Source of the DNA: Pseudarthrobacter siccitolerans
Lineage (GTDB): Bacteria > Actinomycetota > Actinomycetes > Actinomycetales > Micrococcaceae
Length of the DNA stretch: 64,000 bases
Assembly: GCF_001046895.1 (NCBI RefSeq)
Contig: NZ_CAQI01000059.1
Span: 124,001 to 188,000, forward strand
Reading direction: 5' to 3'
Shown: piece after piece, positions 1 through 11,071 of the stretch
How the letters are laid out: every line of letters begins with the position of its first letter
How positions within the stretch are numbered: the first letter of the stretch is position 1
Position numbers and translations under genes: made by a program
Notes under the pieces: model-generated
The model's input: the letters and a program-made list of their open reading frames with translations, nothing else
Told to the model about the DNA's origin: nothing
The model's database searches: none

Positions 1-24
1 GCCGATCAATCCTCTGAGGATGCC

Positions 25-870
25 TTGAACGACGCAGCAGTACAGCCCCGCGTGTCCATTGTCATCCCGGCATATAACGAGGAAAGTGTGATCCGGCAGT
101 GCCTCATAGCTGCCATCTACCAGTCGGTGCCCGCGCACGAAATCATCGTGGTGGACAATCTCTCCAAGGACCGCACCGCCGACATCGTCCGGCAGATGCA
201 GCTTGAGTATCCGGAAAGCCCCATCGTCCTGCTCAGCCAGGACAAGGAACAGGGCCTTATTCCCACACGGAACTTCGGCCTGGACCACGCCACCGGGGAC
301 GTCCTGGGGCGTATCGACGCAGACTCCGTGGTGGAGCCGGACTGGGTGGAACAGGTGCAGCGCGCCTTCGCCGACCCGTCAGTCCAGGCCGCCACCGGAC
401 CCGTTGTCTATTACGACATGCCCATGCGCCGCTTCGGCCTCAAAGCGGATGACAAAATGCGCCAGCTGATGCTGAAGCTCGCCAAGCACCAGTACCACTT
501 CCTGTTCGGTTCCAACATGGCCCTGCGCTCGTCCGCGTGGCAGATCATCCGCTCCGAGACGTGCCGGGACGAGAAGGACGAGATGCATGAGGACATCGAT
601 CTTTCGCTGCACCTGGCAGACCACGAACTGAAGATCAACTACTGTCCCCAGATGGTGTCCGGCATGTCCGCCCGCCGACTTGAAGATTCACCCCGGGACT
701 ACCGCTATTACGTCACCCGGTTCGACCGCACCTACAAGGCTCACAACGTCAAGAAGATGGCCCTGAAAGCACCCATGGTGGTCTTCTTCTCGGTGTACTT
801 TCCGGCCAAACTCCTGCGGGCCATCCACACCGTCAACACGGCGCAGCCCGCCCGCCGCGGCGGCCAGTAG
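25..870 (+). CDS. GT2 family glycosyltransferase
   Basis: Inverting family 2 glycosyltransferase of 281 residues that probably adds a sugar to a cell-surface glycan or lipid; donor and acceptor cannot be read from sequence. The GT-A nucleotide-sugar fold starts near residue 10 (VSIVIPAYNEE), followed by VVDNLSKDRTAD and a DADS metal-binding motif near residue 98. A later EDIDLS segment resembles the ED base motif of processive or cellulose-synthase-like enzymes. No clear transmembrane segment is present apart from a hydrophobic stretch near the C-terminus. The start is a TTG with GAGGA just upstream; upstream context lies outside the window, so a different start is possible. It converges on the EamA gene, with only 20 bp between the stops. 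Family assignment is firm; the role is inferred. Confidence 0.85.
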   Translation: MNDAAVQPRVSIVIPAYNEESVIRQCLIAAIYQSVPAHEIIVVDNLSKDRTADIVRQMQLEYPESPIVLLSQDKEQGLIPTRNFGLDHATGDVLGRIDADSVVEPDWVEQVQRAFADPSVQAATGPVVYYDMPMRRFGLKADDKMRQLMLKLAKHQYHFLFGSNMALRSSAWQIIRSETCRDEKDEMHEDIDLSLHLADHELKINYCPQMVSGMSARRLEDSPRDYRYYVTRFDRTYKAHNVKKMALKAPMVVFFSVYFPAKLLRAIHTVNTAQPARRGGQ

Positions 871-890
871 GGTTTCCCGGCTAACAGGGG

Positions 891-1832
891 TCAGTCAGTC
901 CCGAGTTCGGCCAGCGGATGGTCCGGCGGTCCGTCCTGTTCTGCCGCACCCTGCGTGCGACCCCGCCTTCCGGGCTTTTGGCCGAGGACGACGACGGCGA
1001 GCCCCACCAGGATCAGTCCCAGTCCGGCGTAGGTGCCGGCAGGAAGCGTCTCCTGCAGGAACAGGGCCGCTAAAAGGGCCGCACCGGGGATTTCCAGCAG
1101 GATGATCATGGACACCAGGAGCGGGCTCATGGTGGCCAGCAAGTGGTTGAAAGCGGTGTGCCCCACGAGCTGGGCGCACACGGTGATGGCCAGGATGCCC
1201 ACCCACCCGCCGGCTTCGAAGCCGACCAGCGGCTGGCCGCCCAGCAGGGCCATCACCGCCACGAGGGCCGCGCAGACGCCGTAGCAGAGAGTGGTGTACG
1301 TCCCCGTGGTCATGCTTTGCCGGGCCTTGCCGCCTGCCAGCGTGTACATTCCCGCCAGGGCTCCGCCAGCCACTGCCAGGAGGTCACCCAGGAGGGCGTC
1401 CGGGGACGATCCCATGTCGAATCCCGTAATTGCCACCACTCCGGCAAAAGCGATGCCCAGGCCGGCCAGCACCTGCCAGCGGTGCCTGGTTCCCCTGAAG
1501 AGCTGGAAGACGGCGATCCACGCCGACTGGAGGCACACCAGTGCCGTGGCTGCGGCAACGGAGGTCAGTTGCAGTGACGTGATGAAGCAGGCAAAGTGCA
1601 GGGCCAGGGCGACGGCGGCGAGCAGCGACCAGCGGAGCTCGTGCCTGGTCACCCTGCCGAACTGGCCCGGCTCGCGGATAAGCGTGGGCGTGGCCATGAC
1701 GGCGGAGCCGATGGCGTTGCGCCAGAAGGCGATGGCCAGGGCGCTGACACTGGTGGCTCCGAGCGTGGCGGCGATCAGGGGGCCGGAGGAGGCAACACCC
1801 AGCACGCCGAGGGCTGCAATAAGAAAGGTCAC
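891..1832 (-). CDS. EamA/DMT family transporter
   Basis: Integral membrane protein of 313 residues, predicted to export or exchange small metabolites such as amino acids or related compounds across the cytoplasmic membrane. The sequence is almost entirely hydrophobic helices, consistent with the ten-helix, two-repeat EamA architecture of the drug/metabolite transporter superfamily. The N-terminal repeat carries the typical AFWRNAIGS helix and the second repeat ends in GTYAGLGLILVGLAVVVLG. A short charged tail follows. Length is normal for the family. The gene is downstream of tRNA-Ala on the same strand, separated from it by a strong hairpin, so it probably has its own promoter. The substrate is unknown. 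Confidence 0.85.
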   Translation of the reverse strand: MTFLIAALGVLGVASSGPLIAATLGATSVSALAIAFWRNAIGSAVMATPTLIREPGQFGRVTRHELRWSLLAAVALALHFACFITSLQLTSVAAATALVCLQSAWIAVFQLFRGTRHRWQVLAGLGIAFAGVVAITGFDMGSSPDALLGDLLAVAGGALAGMYTLAGGKARQSMTTGTYTTLCYGVCAALVAVMALLGGQPLVGFEAGGWVGILAITVCAQLVGHTAFNHLLATMSPLLVSMIILLEIPGAALLAALFLQETLPAGTYAGLGLILVGLAVVVLGQKPGRRGRTQGAAEQDGPPDHPLAELGTD

Positions 1833-1862
1833 CGTCCACCCCTACCTGTCTTCGGCAAAACA

Positions 1863-1899
1863 AAAGTCCCGGCCAGCGTTTCCGCTGAACCGGGACTTT
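1863..1899 (-). terminator. Intrinsic terminator after tRNA-Ala
   Basis: A perfect 10-bp inverted repeat (AAAGTCCCGG at 1863-1872, CCGGGACTTT at 1890-1899) encloses a second 5-bp stem (1874-1878 with 1883-1887). On the minus strand it immediately follows tRNA-Ala and ends in T-rich sequence. Because the arms start and end in A/T runs it could work in both directions. Confidence 0.7.
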
Positions 1900-1903
1900 C
1901 CTA

Positions 1904-1979
1904 TGGTGGAGGCACGGGGACTCGAACCCCGAACCCCCTGCTTGCAAAGCAGGTGCGCTACCAATTGCGCCATGCCCCC
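1904..1979 (-). tRNA. tRNA-Ala (anticodon UGC)
   Basis: The minus strand folds into a complete cloverleaf: acceptor stem GGGGGCA paired with TGCCTCC, D-arm GCGCAATTGGTAGCGC, anticodon loop TTTGCAA with anticodon TGC, and T-loop GGTTCGAGTCC. An encoded 3' CCA (complement of 1904-1906) follows the discriminator A. It reads GCA and other alanine codons. Together with the nearby tRNA-Ile it forms the pair usually found downstream of gyrA in actinobacteria. Confidence 0.97.
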
Positions 1980-2051
1980 ATAAGAAGCAACCCGTCCATC
2001 ATACCCTAGAACCTTGAGGCTGCTGACCAGCTCCAGGACCGGGTGTCCGGC

Positions 2052-2168
2052 CTAATCAACCGAGTCGGTTGACTTGCTCCAGACAGTTTTCCGGGCTTCG
2101 GATTCCTGTGCTTTCCGGTAGACCAGGACGCCTGCGATTGCAGCTGCCAAGACCAGCAACTTCTTCAC
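2052..2168 (-). CDS. DLW-39 family microprotein
   Basis: A 38-residue protein starting at a GTG and ending in TAG. It starts with KKLLVLAAAIAGVLVYRK, a short hydrophobic helix flanked by lysines and arginines, followed by a polar tail (ESEARKTVWSKSTDSVD). This matches what I know of the actinobacterial DLW-39 family of roughly 39-residue proteins encoded between the gyrA-linked tRNAs; its function is unknown. The single helix suggests a small membrane-anchored peptide. A GGGGAG Shine-Dalgarno sequence lies 3 nt before the GTG. It sits between tRNA-Ile and tRNA-Ala on the same strand. Its small size makes it easy to miss. Confidence 0.8.
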   Translation of the reverse strand: MKKLLVLAAAIAGVLVYRKAQESEARKTVWSKSTDSVD

Positions 2169-2235
2169 ATGCTCCCCGTTCCGGTCCGGCCGCATGATGC
2201 GAACCAGACCTCCACTTGAACCTGCACAGGTTCCG

Positions 2236-2309
2236 TGGGCGTACCAGGACTTGAACCTGGGACCTCTTCGTTATCAGCGAAGCGCTCTAACCGCCTGAGC
2301 TATACGCCC
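2236..2309 (-). tRNA. tRNA-Ile (anticodon GAU)
   Basis: Minus-strand cloverleaf with acceptor stem GGGCGTA/TACGCCC, D-arm AGCTCAGGCGGTTAGAGC, anticodon loop TGATAAC with anticodon GAT, and T-loop GGTTCAAGTCC. The discriminator is A. No CCA is encoded: the next bases are CGG. It reads ATC and ATT codons. Confidence 0.97.
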
Positions 2310-2353
2310 CGATACCTCATCGGGCCGAGACATGACTTTACAGCACATCCCGG

Positions 2354-2400
2354 CCCGATCTCAAATCGGGGGCTTTCACCGCGGATTTAGCGGTGAAAGC
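2354..2400 (-). terminator. Two hairpins after the gyrA/DUF3566 block
   Basis: Two inverted repeats lie between the DUF3566 stop and tRNA-Ile: an 11-bp perfect stem (2372-2382 with 2390-2400) and a 6-bp stem (2354-2359 with 2365-2370). Their place just past the DUF3566 stop suggests termination of the gyrB-gyrA-DUF3566 transcript. There is no long U tract, so intrinsic activity is uncertain. Confidence 0.45.
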
Positions 2401-2407
2401 GCCGGAT

Positions 2408-3077
2408 CTAATCGTCGGTGAGGGTCACGCCGATGCCGCCAACCAGGGTGGCCGCAATGTTGTACAGGACCGCAGACAGCATGGACAGCGCGGTCAGCAG
2501 GACCACGTTGACCACGGCGATGATGGTGGCGAACGAGGCCACCTGGCCGAGGGAGGCCACCTTCTTCAGTTCGAAGCCGCCGCCCTCGGAGCCGGCAAGC
2601 GTACCGAGCAGGCTGTCCACCTGGTCAAAGATTCCGGTGAGGTCCAGGACGGTCCACAGGACGATGGCAGCGACCACCGTGACGATTCCCAGCGCCACGG
2701 ACAGCAGGAACGCCATCTTCAGGACCGACCAAGGGTCCACCTTGCTGATCAGGAGGCGGGCGCGGCGTACCTTCGCCTTGGGCGCAGGCTTCACCAGCCC
2801 AGGCGTGCCCTGGCCGGCGGGACGCTGGCCGGGCTGGCCCTGAGCCGGACGCTGGCCGGGGACGGACGGTCCCGCAGCCGTGCGCGGCACGGCCTGTCCC
2901 GACGTCGGCCGTTCCCCCTGGAGGGGACGCTGTCCCGGGACTGCCGGGCGCTGTCCCGGAGCTGCCGCTGGAGCGGCAGGCCGCTGCTGCGGGCGGACGG
3001 GCGCGTTCACGCGGGGTGCGGCCGAGGGCCGGCTTCCCTCGGGAGCTGACGTGTTCGGCTTGGGAAATGAGTCGGGA

Positions 3078-3085
<8 letters not shown>
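2408..3085 (-). CDS. DUF3566 domain membrane protein
   Basis: Protein of 225 residues. The first half is a disordered region rich in proline, glutamine and arginine (repeated PGQRP and PAQGQPGQRP). The second half is the DUF3566 domain, with two hydrophobic helices (around FLLSVALGIVTVVAAIVLW and FATIIAVVNVVLLTALSML). DUF3566 proteins are found beside gyrA across Actinobacteria; their function is not established, and a role at the membrane or cell pole is speculation. The ATG overlaps the 3' end of gyrA by 8 bp, so translation is probably coupled. The proline-rich tail would face the cytoplasm if both helices span the membrane. Confidence 0.85.
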
Positions 3086-5756
<2,671 letters not shown>

Positions 5757-5809
5757 TATCTATTTCCGTTTCAGGTATATGTCGGGTCTGGAATATCTGC
5801 TGGTTAGCC

Positions 5810-7900
5810 TTAGATATCCAGGAACCTGACGTCCTTGGCGTTCTGCTGAATGAAGTTGCGGCGTGATTCCACGTCCTCGCCCATCAGGACGGAGAAGATC
5901 TGGTCTGCGGCCAGCGCGTCATCCATGGTGACCTGGAGCAGGGTGCGGTTGTCCGGGTCCATGGTGGTGTCCCACAGTTCCGTGTAGTCCATCTCGCCGA
6001 GACCCTTGTAGCGCTGGATGCCGTTGTCCTTGGGGATCCGGCGTCCGGCCGCCTGCCCCGCGAGGAGCTTGGCGTCGCGTTCTTTATCGCTGTACACGTA
6101 ATCGTGGGCAGCGTTGGACCACTTGATCCGGTACAGCGGCGGCTGGGCCAGGTACACGTAGCCGTTTTCGATCAGCGGACGCATGTAGCGGAACAGCAGC
6201 GTCATCAGCAGGGTGGTGATGTGCTGGCCGTCCACGTCGGCATCGGCCATCAGGACGATCTTGTGGTACCGGAGCTTGGAAAGGTCAAAGTCCTCGCCGA
6301 TGCCGGTGCCGAAGGCCGTGATCATGGACTGGACTTCCGCATTGCCCAGAGCCTTGTCGAGGCGGGCGCGTTCCACGTTCAGGATCTTGCCGCGGAGGGG
6401 AAGGATGGCCTGGGTCTCCGGGTTGCGGCCGCGCTTGGCGGAACCGCCTGCCGAGTCGCCCTCCACGATGTAGACCTCGCACCTCTCCGGGTCCTTGGAG
6501 GAGCAGTCGGACAGTTTGCCCGGCATGCCGAAGGATTCCAGCGGGCTCTTGCGGCGGGCGTTGTCGCGGGCCTTGCGTGCAGCCATCCGGGCCTGCGCGG
6601 CGGAGATCGCCTTGCGGATGACGTCGCGGGCGGGGCCGGGGTTGCGTTCCAGCCAGTCGCCCAGCCCGTCAGTCACCACGCGCTGGACGAAGCCCTTGAC
6701 CTCGGAGTTGCCCAGCTTGGTCTTGGTCTGGCCCTCGAACTGGGGCTCTGCAAGCTTGACGGAAATGACGGCGGTGAGGCCCTCACGGATGTCGTCACCG
6801 GTGAGGTTGTCGTCCTTTTCCTTGATGATGCCCTTCTCCCGCGCGTAGCGGTTGATCAGGGAGGTCATGGCAGCACGGAAGCCCTCTTCGTGGGTTCCGC
6901 CCTCATGGGTGTTGATGGTGTTGGCGTAGGTGTGGACGCTCTCGGAGTAGGCGTTGGTCCACTGCATCGCCATTTCCAAGGCGATTTTCCGCTCTTTGTC
7001 CTCGGTTTCGAAGGCGATGACGTCCTCGTGGACCACGTCGACTTTCTTGCCCGAGTTGAGGTGCTTGACGTAGTCCAGCAGGCCCTCGTCGTACTGGTAC
7101 ACCACGGTGCGGTGTTCGGCGCTGACTTCGCCTTCGGTGACCATGCCGTCCAGGTCCAGGTCGGCGTCGGCCTCGTTGTCGCTGGTGGAGGTGCGCTCAT
7201 CGGTCAGGGTGATGCGCAGGCCCTTGTTCAGGAAGGCCATCTGCTGGAAACGGGCGCGGAGCGTCTCGAAATCGAACTCGGTGGTCTCGAAGATCGCGGG
7301 GTCCGGGTAGAACGTCTGGGTGGTGCCGGTAGTATCGGTCTCTTCACCCTGCACCAGGCTGCCCTGGGGCTTGCCGCCGTCGGCAAAGGACATCCGCCAG
7401 ACGTGGCCTTGGCGGCGCACCTCGGTATCCACCCTGCTGGAGAGTGCGTTGACAACGGAGATGCCCACGCCGTGCAGGCCGCCGGACACGGCGTAGCCGC
7501 CGCCGCCGAACTTGCCGCCCGCGTGCAGGATGGTCATGACCACTTCAACAGTGGGTTTGTGCTCAGTGGGGTGCATGTCCACGGGAATGCCGCGGCCGTC
7601 GTCAACAACCTTCACGCCGCCGTCGGCCTGCAGCACAACCTCAATATGGGTGCAGTAGCCGGCCAGGGCCTCATCGACCGAGTTGTCCACCACTTCGTAG
7701 ACCAGGTGGTGGAGGCCGCGGGGTCCGGTGGAACCGATGTACATACCGGGACGTTTCCGGACAGCTTCCAGGCCTTCAAGGACGGTAATGTCGCTGGCGC
7801 CGTACTCCCGCGGCGGCGCAGCTTCGGCCGGGGTGTCGGGCGTACGGGCATCCTCGACTGCGGGTTCAACTGCCAGAATATCTGTATTGTCGTTAGCCAC
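5810..7900 (-). CDS. gyrB: DNA gyrase subunit B
   Basis: ATPase subunit of gyrase, 696 residues. The GHKL ATP-binding site shows RPGMYIGS, DNSVDEALAG and DDGRGIPVD; the TOPRIM domain shows EGDSAGGSA and DADVDGQH; the C-terminal zone contains RYKGLGEM. The length is normal for actinobacterial GyrB without the enterobacterial insertion. The start is a GTG at 7898-7900 with AGAGGAG about 13 nt upstream. The N-terminal ~35 residues are a non-conserved acidic and proline-rich extension. gyrA follows 53 bp downstream. Confidence 0.98.
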   Translation of the reverse strand: MANDNTDILAVEPAVEDARTPDTPAEAAPPREYGASDITVLEGLEAVRKRPGMYIGSTGPRGLHHLVYEVVDNSVDEALAGYCTHIEVVLQADGGVKVVDDGRGIPVDMHPTEHKPTVEVVMTILHAGGKFGGGGYAVSGGLHGVGISVVNALSSRVDTEVRRQGHVWRMSFADGGKPQGSLVQGEETDTTGTTQTFYPDPAIFETTEFDFETLRARFQQMAFLNKGLRITLTDERTSTSDNEADADLDLDGMVTEGEVSAEHRTVVYQYDEGLLDYVKHLNSGKKVDVVHEDVIAFETEDKERKIALEMAMQWTNAYSESVHTYANTINTHEGGTHEEGFRAAMTSLINRYAREKGIIKEKDDNLTGDDIREGLTAVISVKLAEPQFEGQTKTKLGNSEVKGFVQRVVTDGLGDWLERNPGPARDVIRKAISAAQARMAARKARDNARRKSPLESFGMPGKLSDCSSKDPERCEVYIVEGDSAGGSAKRGRNPETQAILPLRGKILNVERARLDKALGNAEVQSMITAFGTGIGEDFDLSKLRYHKIVLMADADVDGQHITTLLMTLLFRYMRPLIENGYVYLAQPPLYRIKWSNAAHDYVYSDKERDAKLLAGQAAGRRIPKDNGIQRYKGLGEMDYTELWDTTMDPDNRTLLQVTMDDALAADQIFSVLMGEDVESRRNFIQQNAKDVRFLDI

Positions 7901-8278
7901 AGGCGCTGTCGACTCCTCTGTTCTCGATGATGGCCGGCCGAAAAGCTCTTCCAGGCATGGAAAAGCCGTCCGCCAACAGGCGCAAACTTATGGCGCCGGC
8001 TCTTAGCTGATGGTGGGATCCGAAATCCGCGTGCTGGAAGCGTGCGGAGAACGGACTCAGTCAACGTTTCACCGGCGCCCAGTTATCTACAACGATTCTA
8101 CCGCGAAACGGGCCGGATCCCCGCATTCCAGGGGCGTGGATGGCGGGCAGGATGCCTCCCGCAGGCCGTTGACGCATCTAGGGGCTCCGAAACTCCGGCC
8201 TGCGGGTGCCTATACACCCTCCGGCCCTTCCAGGGCGCTACACGGCAATCAGAGGATTTTCAAGAGTTCGGCGCCGGG
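7901..8278. other. Intergenic region between dciA and gyrB
   Basis: 378 bp without a credible gene. It must hold the promoter and leader of the leftward gyrB operon. I see no confident -35/-10 pair and no DnaA box with a full match; the short reading frames here are shadows. Supercoiling-sensitive control of gyrB would be expected but cannot be read from sequence. Confidence 0.5.
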
Positions 8279-8836
8279 CTATCCGTAAGTGTCCCGGGGT
8301 CCACGGCCGTTCACTGTCCGGCCGCCCTTGCGCCAGCTGGGTGCGGTGGGGCCCAGAACCTGGATGCTTGTGACCACCCCGTCACCCAGTTCCACCCGGA
8401 ATTTCTCAAGCAGGCTCACGCTGAGCAGCCGCAGCTGCGTTGCCCAGGCGGTTGAATCACACCTGACATGCAGGGTGGTGTCAGTGAAGCTTTCGGGCGT
8501 GCAGTGCGCGGAAATTTCCGGCCCCACCAACGTGGCCCATTCAGCCATCACAGAGCCAACGGCCACAGGAGAAGTCCAGCCGCGTTCAGCCACAAGGCGG
8601 CCTACTACCTTGCCCAGTCCCAAAGGATCCCGGCCGGTGGCATGGAACTGGCTGAACCCGCGGGTGTCCCGGATGCCGCGTTTGGCCTTTTGGGAACCGG
8701 GCCGCACCGCCGCCCTGCGGATCTCGCCCCGGGCAGCGGCAGCTTCCCGCATCCTGTTCAAGGCTGCCTGCGGCGCATCAATGTTGTCGGGCTCGCGGCC
8801 GGGCTGCCGGCCGGCGTCTTTTTCGTCCCTACTCAT
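8279..8836 (-). CDS. dciA: DUF721/DciA family protein
   Basis: Protein of 185 residues with the DUF721 domain in its second half (about residues 65-165). The domain carries WTSPVAVGSVMAEWATLVGP and the C-terminal strand TLHVRCDSTAWATQLRLLS, both typical of the family. DciA proteins load or help the replicative helicase DnaB in bacteria that lack the DnaC/DnaI loaders. The N-terminal third is charged and low in complexity. The start codon overlaps the 3' end of recF by 8 bp, so it is probably translated with recF. The family assignment is good; the helicase-loader role is inferred from studied homologues. Confidence 0.88.
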   Translation of the reverse strand: MSRDEKDAGRQPGREPDNIDAPQAALNRMREAAAARGEIRRAAVRPGSQKAKRGIRDTRGFSQFHATGRDPLGLGKVVGRLVAERGWTSPVAVGSVMAEWATLVGPEISAHCTPESFTDTTLHVRCDSTAWATQLRLLSVSLLEKFRVELGDGVVTSIQVLGPTAPSWRKGGRTVNGRGPRDTYG

Positions 8837-10031
8837 CGATACCTCCCGCGATGACCTTCACCCGCCGTCCGGACAACTCTTCCGGGATATCGGCGTCGAC
8901 GGCGGCTGTCACCAGGACCTGTTCCGCGCCCGAGACTATTGCCGCCAGTTTACGCCTGCGCTGCACGTCCAGCTCTGCAAAAACATCATCGAGGATCAGG
9001 ATGGGGGCGGATCCACCGGTGCGTGCGTCGTCCAGCATCACATAGTAGGAAGCAAGCCGCAGTGCCAGGCACATGGACCACGTTTCTCCGTGGGACGCAT
9101 ACCCCTTGGCGGGTGCCTGGCCCAGGACCAGTTCGAGTTCGTCGCGGTGGGGACCCACCAGCGAAATGCCGCGTTCCAGTTCCTTGCGCCGGGCATCGGC
9201 GAAGGCGCGCACGTATCGCTCCGTCAGCTCCTCCACGGTGAGCCGGCGCAGGTCTTCGGCTTCGGCCGGAGTACCTCCGGCTTCGCTGCCGGCAGCCCGT
9301 AACTCCGGGGCGCCGTCGTCGTCCATCTGGTTCTGAAGGGTGGAGCGGTAGACGGCGTCAGCGGGCTTTGAAGTATCCGTGAGCCCGGCGTACGCCCGGG
9401 CAAGGTGCGGACGCAAGCGCTCCACCAGCTCAAGCCGGGCGTACAGCAGCTCGGCTCCGGCCTTGGCCATGTGCTGGTCCCACACGTCAAGTGTTGCTTC
9501 ATGGGCTGACGTGAATTTGCCTGCCCGGGCTGATTTCAGCAGCGCATTGCGCTGCTTCAGCACACGGTCGTAATCACTGCGGGTGGCGGCGTGGTGCGGG
9601 ACCAGGCTGGCAAGGAGTTCATCCAGGAACCGGCGGCGGTTCGAGGGATCGCCCTTGACCAGGGCCAGGTCCTCCGGGGCAAAAAGAACCGTCTGGCAGA
9701 TGCCCAGCAGGTCTCGGGCGCGCACCGGGTTGCTGCGGTTGATCCGGCCGCGGTTGGCCCGCCCGGCGTTGATTTCCAGTTCGAGTACCGTAATCTGCCC
9801 GCCGCGGACAAGGCGGGCCCGGACCAGTGCACGTTCGGTGCCGAACCGCAGGAGTGGACCATCGGAGCTGACGCGGTGGGAGCTGAGGGTGGCGAGGTAC
9901 CCGATGGCTTCCATCAGGTTGGTTTTGCCGATGCCGTTGTAGCCCACCAGGACGGTGACGCCGGGGCCCAGGGCAAGGTCCACCTGGGCGTAGCTGCGGA
10001 AATCAGTCAGCGAGAGGTGTTCTATGTACAC
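8829..10031 (-). CDS. recF: DNA replication and repair protein RecF
   Basis: SMC-like ATPase of 400 residues that helps load RecA at single-strand gaps and replication forks. Walker A is GYNGIGKTN at about residues 30-38, the ABC-type signature region is near GISLVGPHRDEL, and Walker B is ILILDDVFAELD. Length is close to that of other actinobacterial RecF proteins. The start is a GTG at 10029-10031. It lies between gnd (45 bp upstream) and dciA (overlapping downstream), the usual dnaN-gnd-recF-dciA order. Confidence 0.96.
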   Translation of the reverse strand: MYIEHLSLTDFRSYAQVDLALGPGVTVLVGYNGIGKTNLMEAIGYLATLSSHRVSSDGPLLRFGTERALVRARLVRGGQITVLELEINAGRANRGRINRSNPVRARDLLGICQTVLFAPEDLALVKGDPSNRRRFLDELLASLVPHHAATRSDYDRVLKQRNALLKSARAGKFTSAHEATLDVWDQHMAKAGAELLYARLELVERLRPHLARAYAGLTDTSKPADAVYRSTLQNQMDDDGAPELRAAGSEAGGTPAEAEDLRRLTVEELTERYVRAFADARRKELERGISLVGPHRDELELVLGQAPAKGYASHGETWSMCLALRLASYYVMLDDARTGGSAPILILDDVFAELDVQRRRKLAAIVSGAEQVLVTAAVDADIPEELSGRRVKVIAGGIDE

Positions 10032-10076
10032 GCGGTTTTCGGCAATTCTGGGAACCTCGCAGGTCCCCGCTGGCTG

Positions 10077-10961
10077 CTATTTGGCGGGACGGGTGGCGTG
10101 GCCGCCGAACTGGTGGCGCAGGGCGGACACCATCTTCATGGCCGGGGAGCTGTCCTCGCGGGACTCGAACCGGGCAAACAGGGCGGCGGTGATGGCCGGT
10201 GCGGGAATGGCGTTGGCAATGGCTTCTTCCACAGTCCACCGGCCCTCGCCCGAGTCCTCGACGTAGTCGTCGATGTTCTGCAGTCCCGGGTCCTCGTCCA
10301 GCGCCTTGACCAGGAGGTCCAGCAGCCAGGACCGGACCACGGTGCCTTTCTGCCAGGCCCGGAAGGTGCCGGGCAGGTCATTGATGATGTCCTTGGACGC
10401 CAGAAGCTGGTAGCCCTCGGCATATGCCTGCATCAGGCCGTACTCGATGCCGTTGTGGACCATCTTGGCGTAGTGGCCTGCGCCGATACCACCCACGTGG
10501 ACAAAGCTGTCAGCCCGTTCGCCTTCGGGCCGCAGGGCATCGAAAACCGGAAGCGCGCGTTCGATGTCTGCCGCGTCCCCGCCGGCCATCAGGCCATAAC
10601 CGTTCTGCAACCCCCACACACCGCCGGACACACCGCAGTCCGCGAAGTGGATGCCCTTGGCAGCAAGGAGTTCGCCGTGTTTCTGGTCCTCAGTGAAGCG
10701 GGAGTTCCCGCCGTCGATCACCAGGTCACCCTGGTCCAGCTTTTCGCCGAGTTCCTTGATGACGGCGTCGGTGATGTCGCCAGCCGGCACCATCACCCAG
10801 ACGAGCCGCGGGGCGGGGACAGCTGCGATGAGCTCATCGATGGAGCCGGTGTCCGTGACGTCCGGGTTCCGGTCGTAGCCGGTAACCTCCACGCCACCCT
10901 TGCGCAGACGTTCGCGCATGTTGAATCCCATTTTGCCAAGGCCGATCAGTCCAATGTGCAT
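10077..10961 (-). CDS. gnd: 6-phosphogluconate dehydrogenase, decarboxylating (short form)
   Basis: Oxidises 6-phosphogluconate to ribulose-5-phosphate and CO2 with NAD(P)+ in the oxidative pentose phosphate pathway. At 294 residues it is the short GntZ/YqeC-type enzyme, not the ~470-residue form. The N-terminal Rossmann motif is GLIGLGKMGFNM. The substrate-binding segments DGGNSRFTED and CGVSGGVWGLQNGY and the catalytic KMVHNGIEYGLMQAY are all present. It sits between dnaN and recF as in many actinobacteria, which may link NADPH and ribose supply to replication, though that link is only contextual. Confidence 0.95.
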   Translation of the reverse strand: MHIGLIGLGKMGFNMRERLRKGGVEVTGYDRNPDVTDTGSIDELIAAVPAPRLVWVMVPAGDITDAVIKELGEKLDQGDLVIDGGNSRFTEDQKHGELLAAKGIHFADCGVSGGVWGLQNGYGLMAGGDAADIERALPVFDALRPEGERADSFVHVGGIGAGHYAKMVHNGIEYGLMQAYAEGYQLLASKDIINDLPGTFRAWQKGTVVRSWLLDLLVKALDEDPGLQNIDDYVEDSGEGRWTVEEAIANAIPAPAITAALFARFESREDSSPAMKMVSALRHQFGGHATRPAK

Positions 10962-11017
10962 GGTGGAATCTCTTTCTGCGCTGGGTGTCTGGAAGGCGGG
11001 GGTGGCGGTGGTTGGGG

Positions 11018-11070
11018 CCCCATCGGCGAGGGGCCCGGCCTGAGCTTGCGAAGGCTGGGAGCCGATGGGG
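11018..11070 (-). terminator. Hairpin after dnaN
   Basis: A perfect 10-bp inverted repeat (CCCCATCGGC at 11018-11027, GCCGATGGGG at 11061-11070) begins 2 bp after the dnaN stop. It probably separates or attenuates dnaN from gnd-recF. No U tract follows, so it may only be a partial terminator or an mRNA-stability element. Confidence 0.5.
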
Positions 11071-11071
11071 A

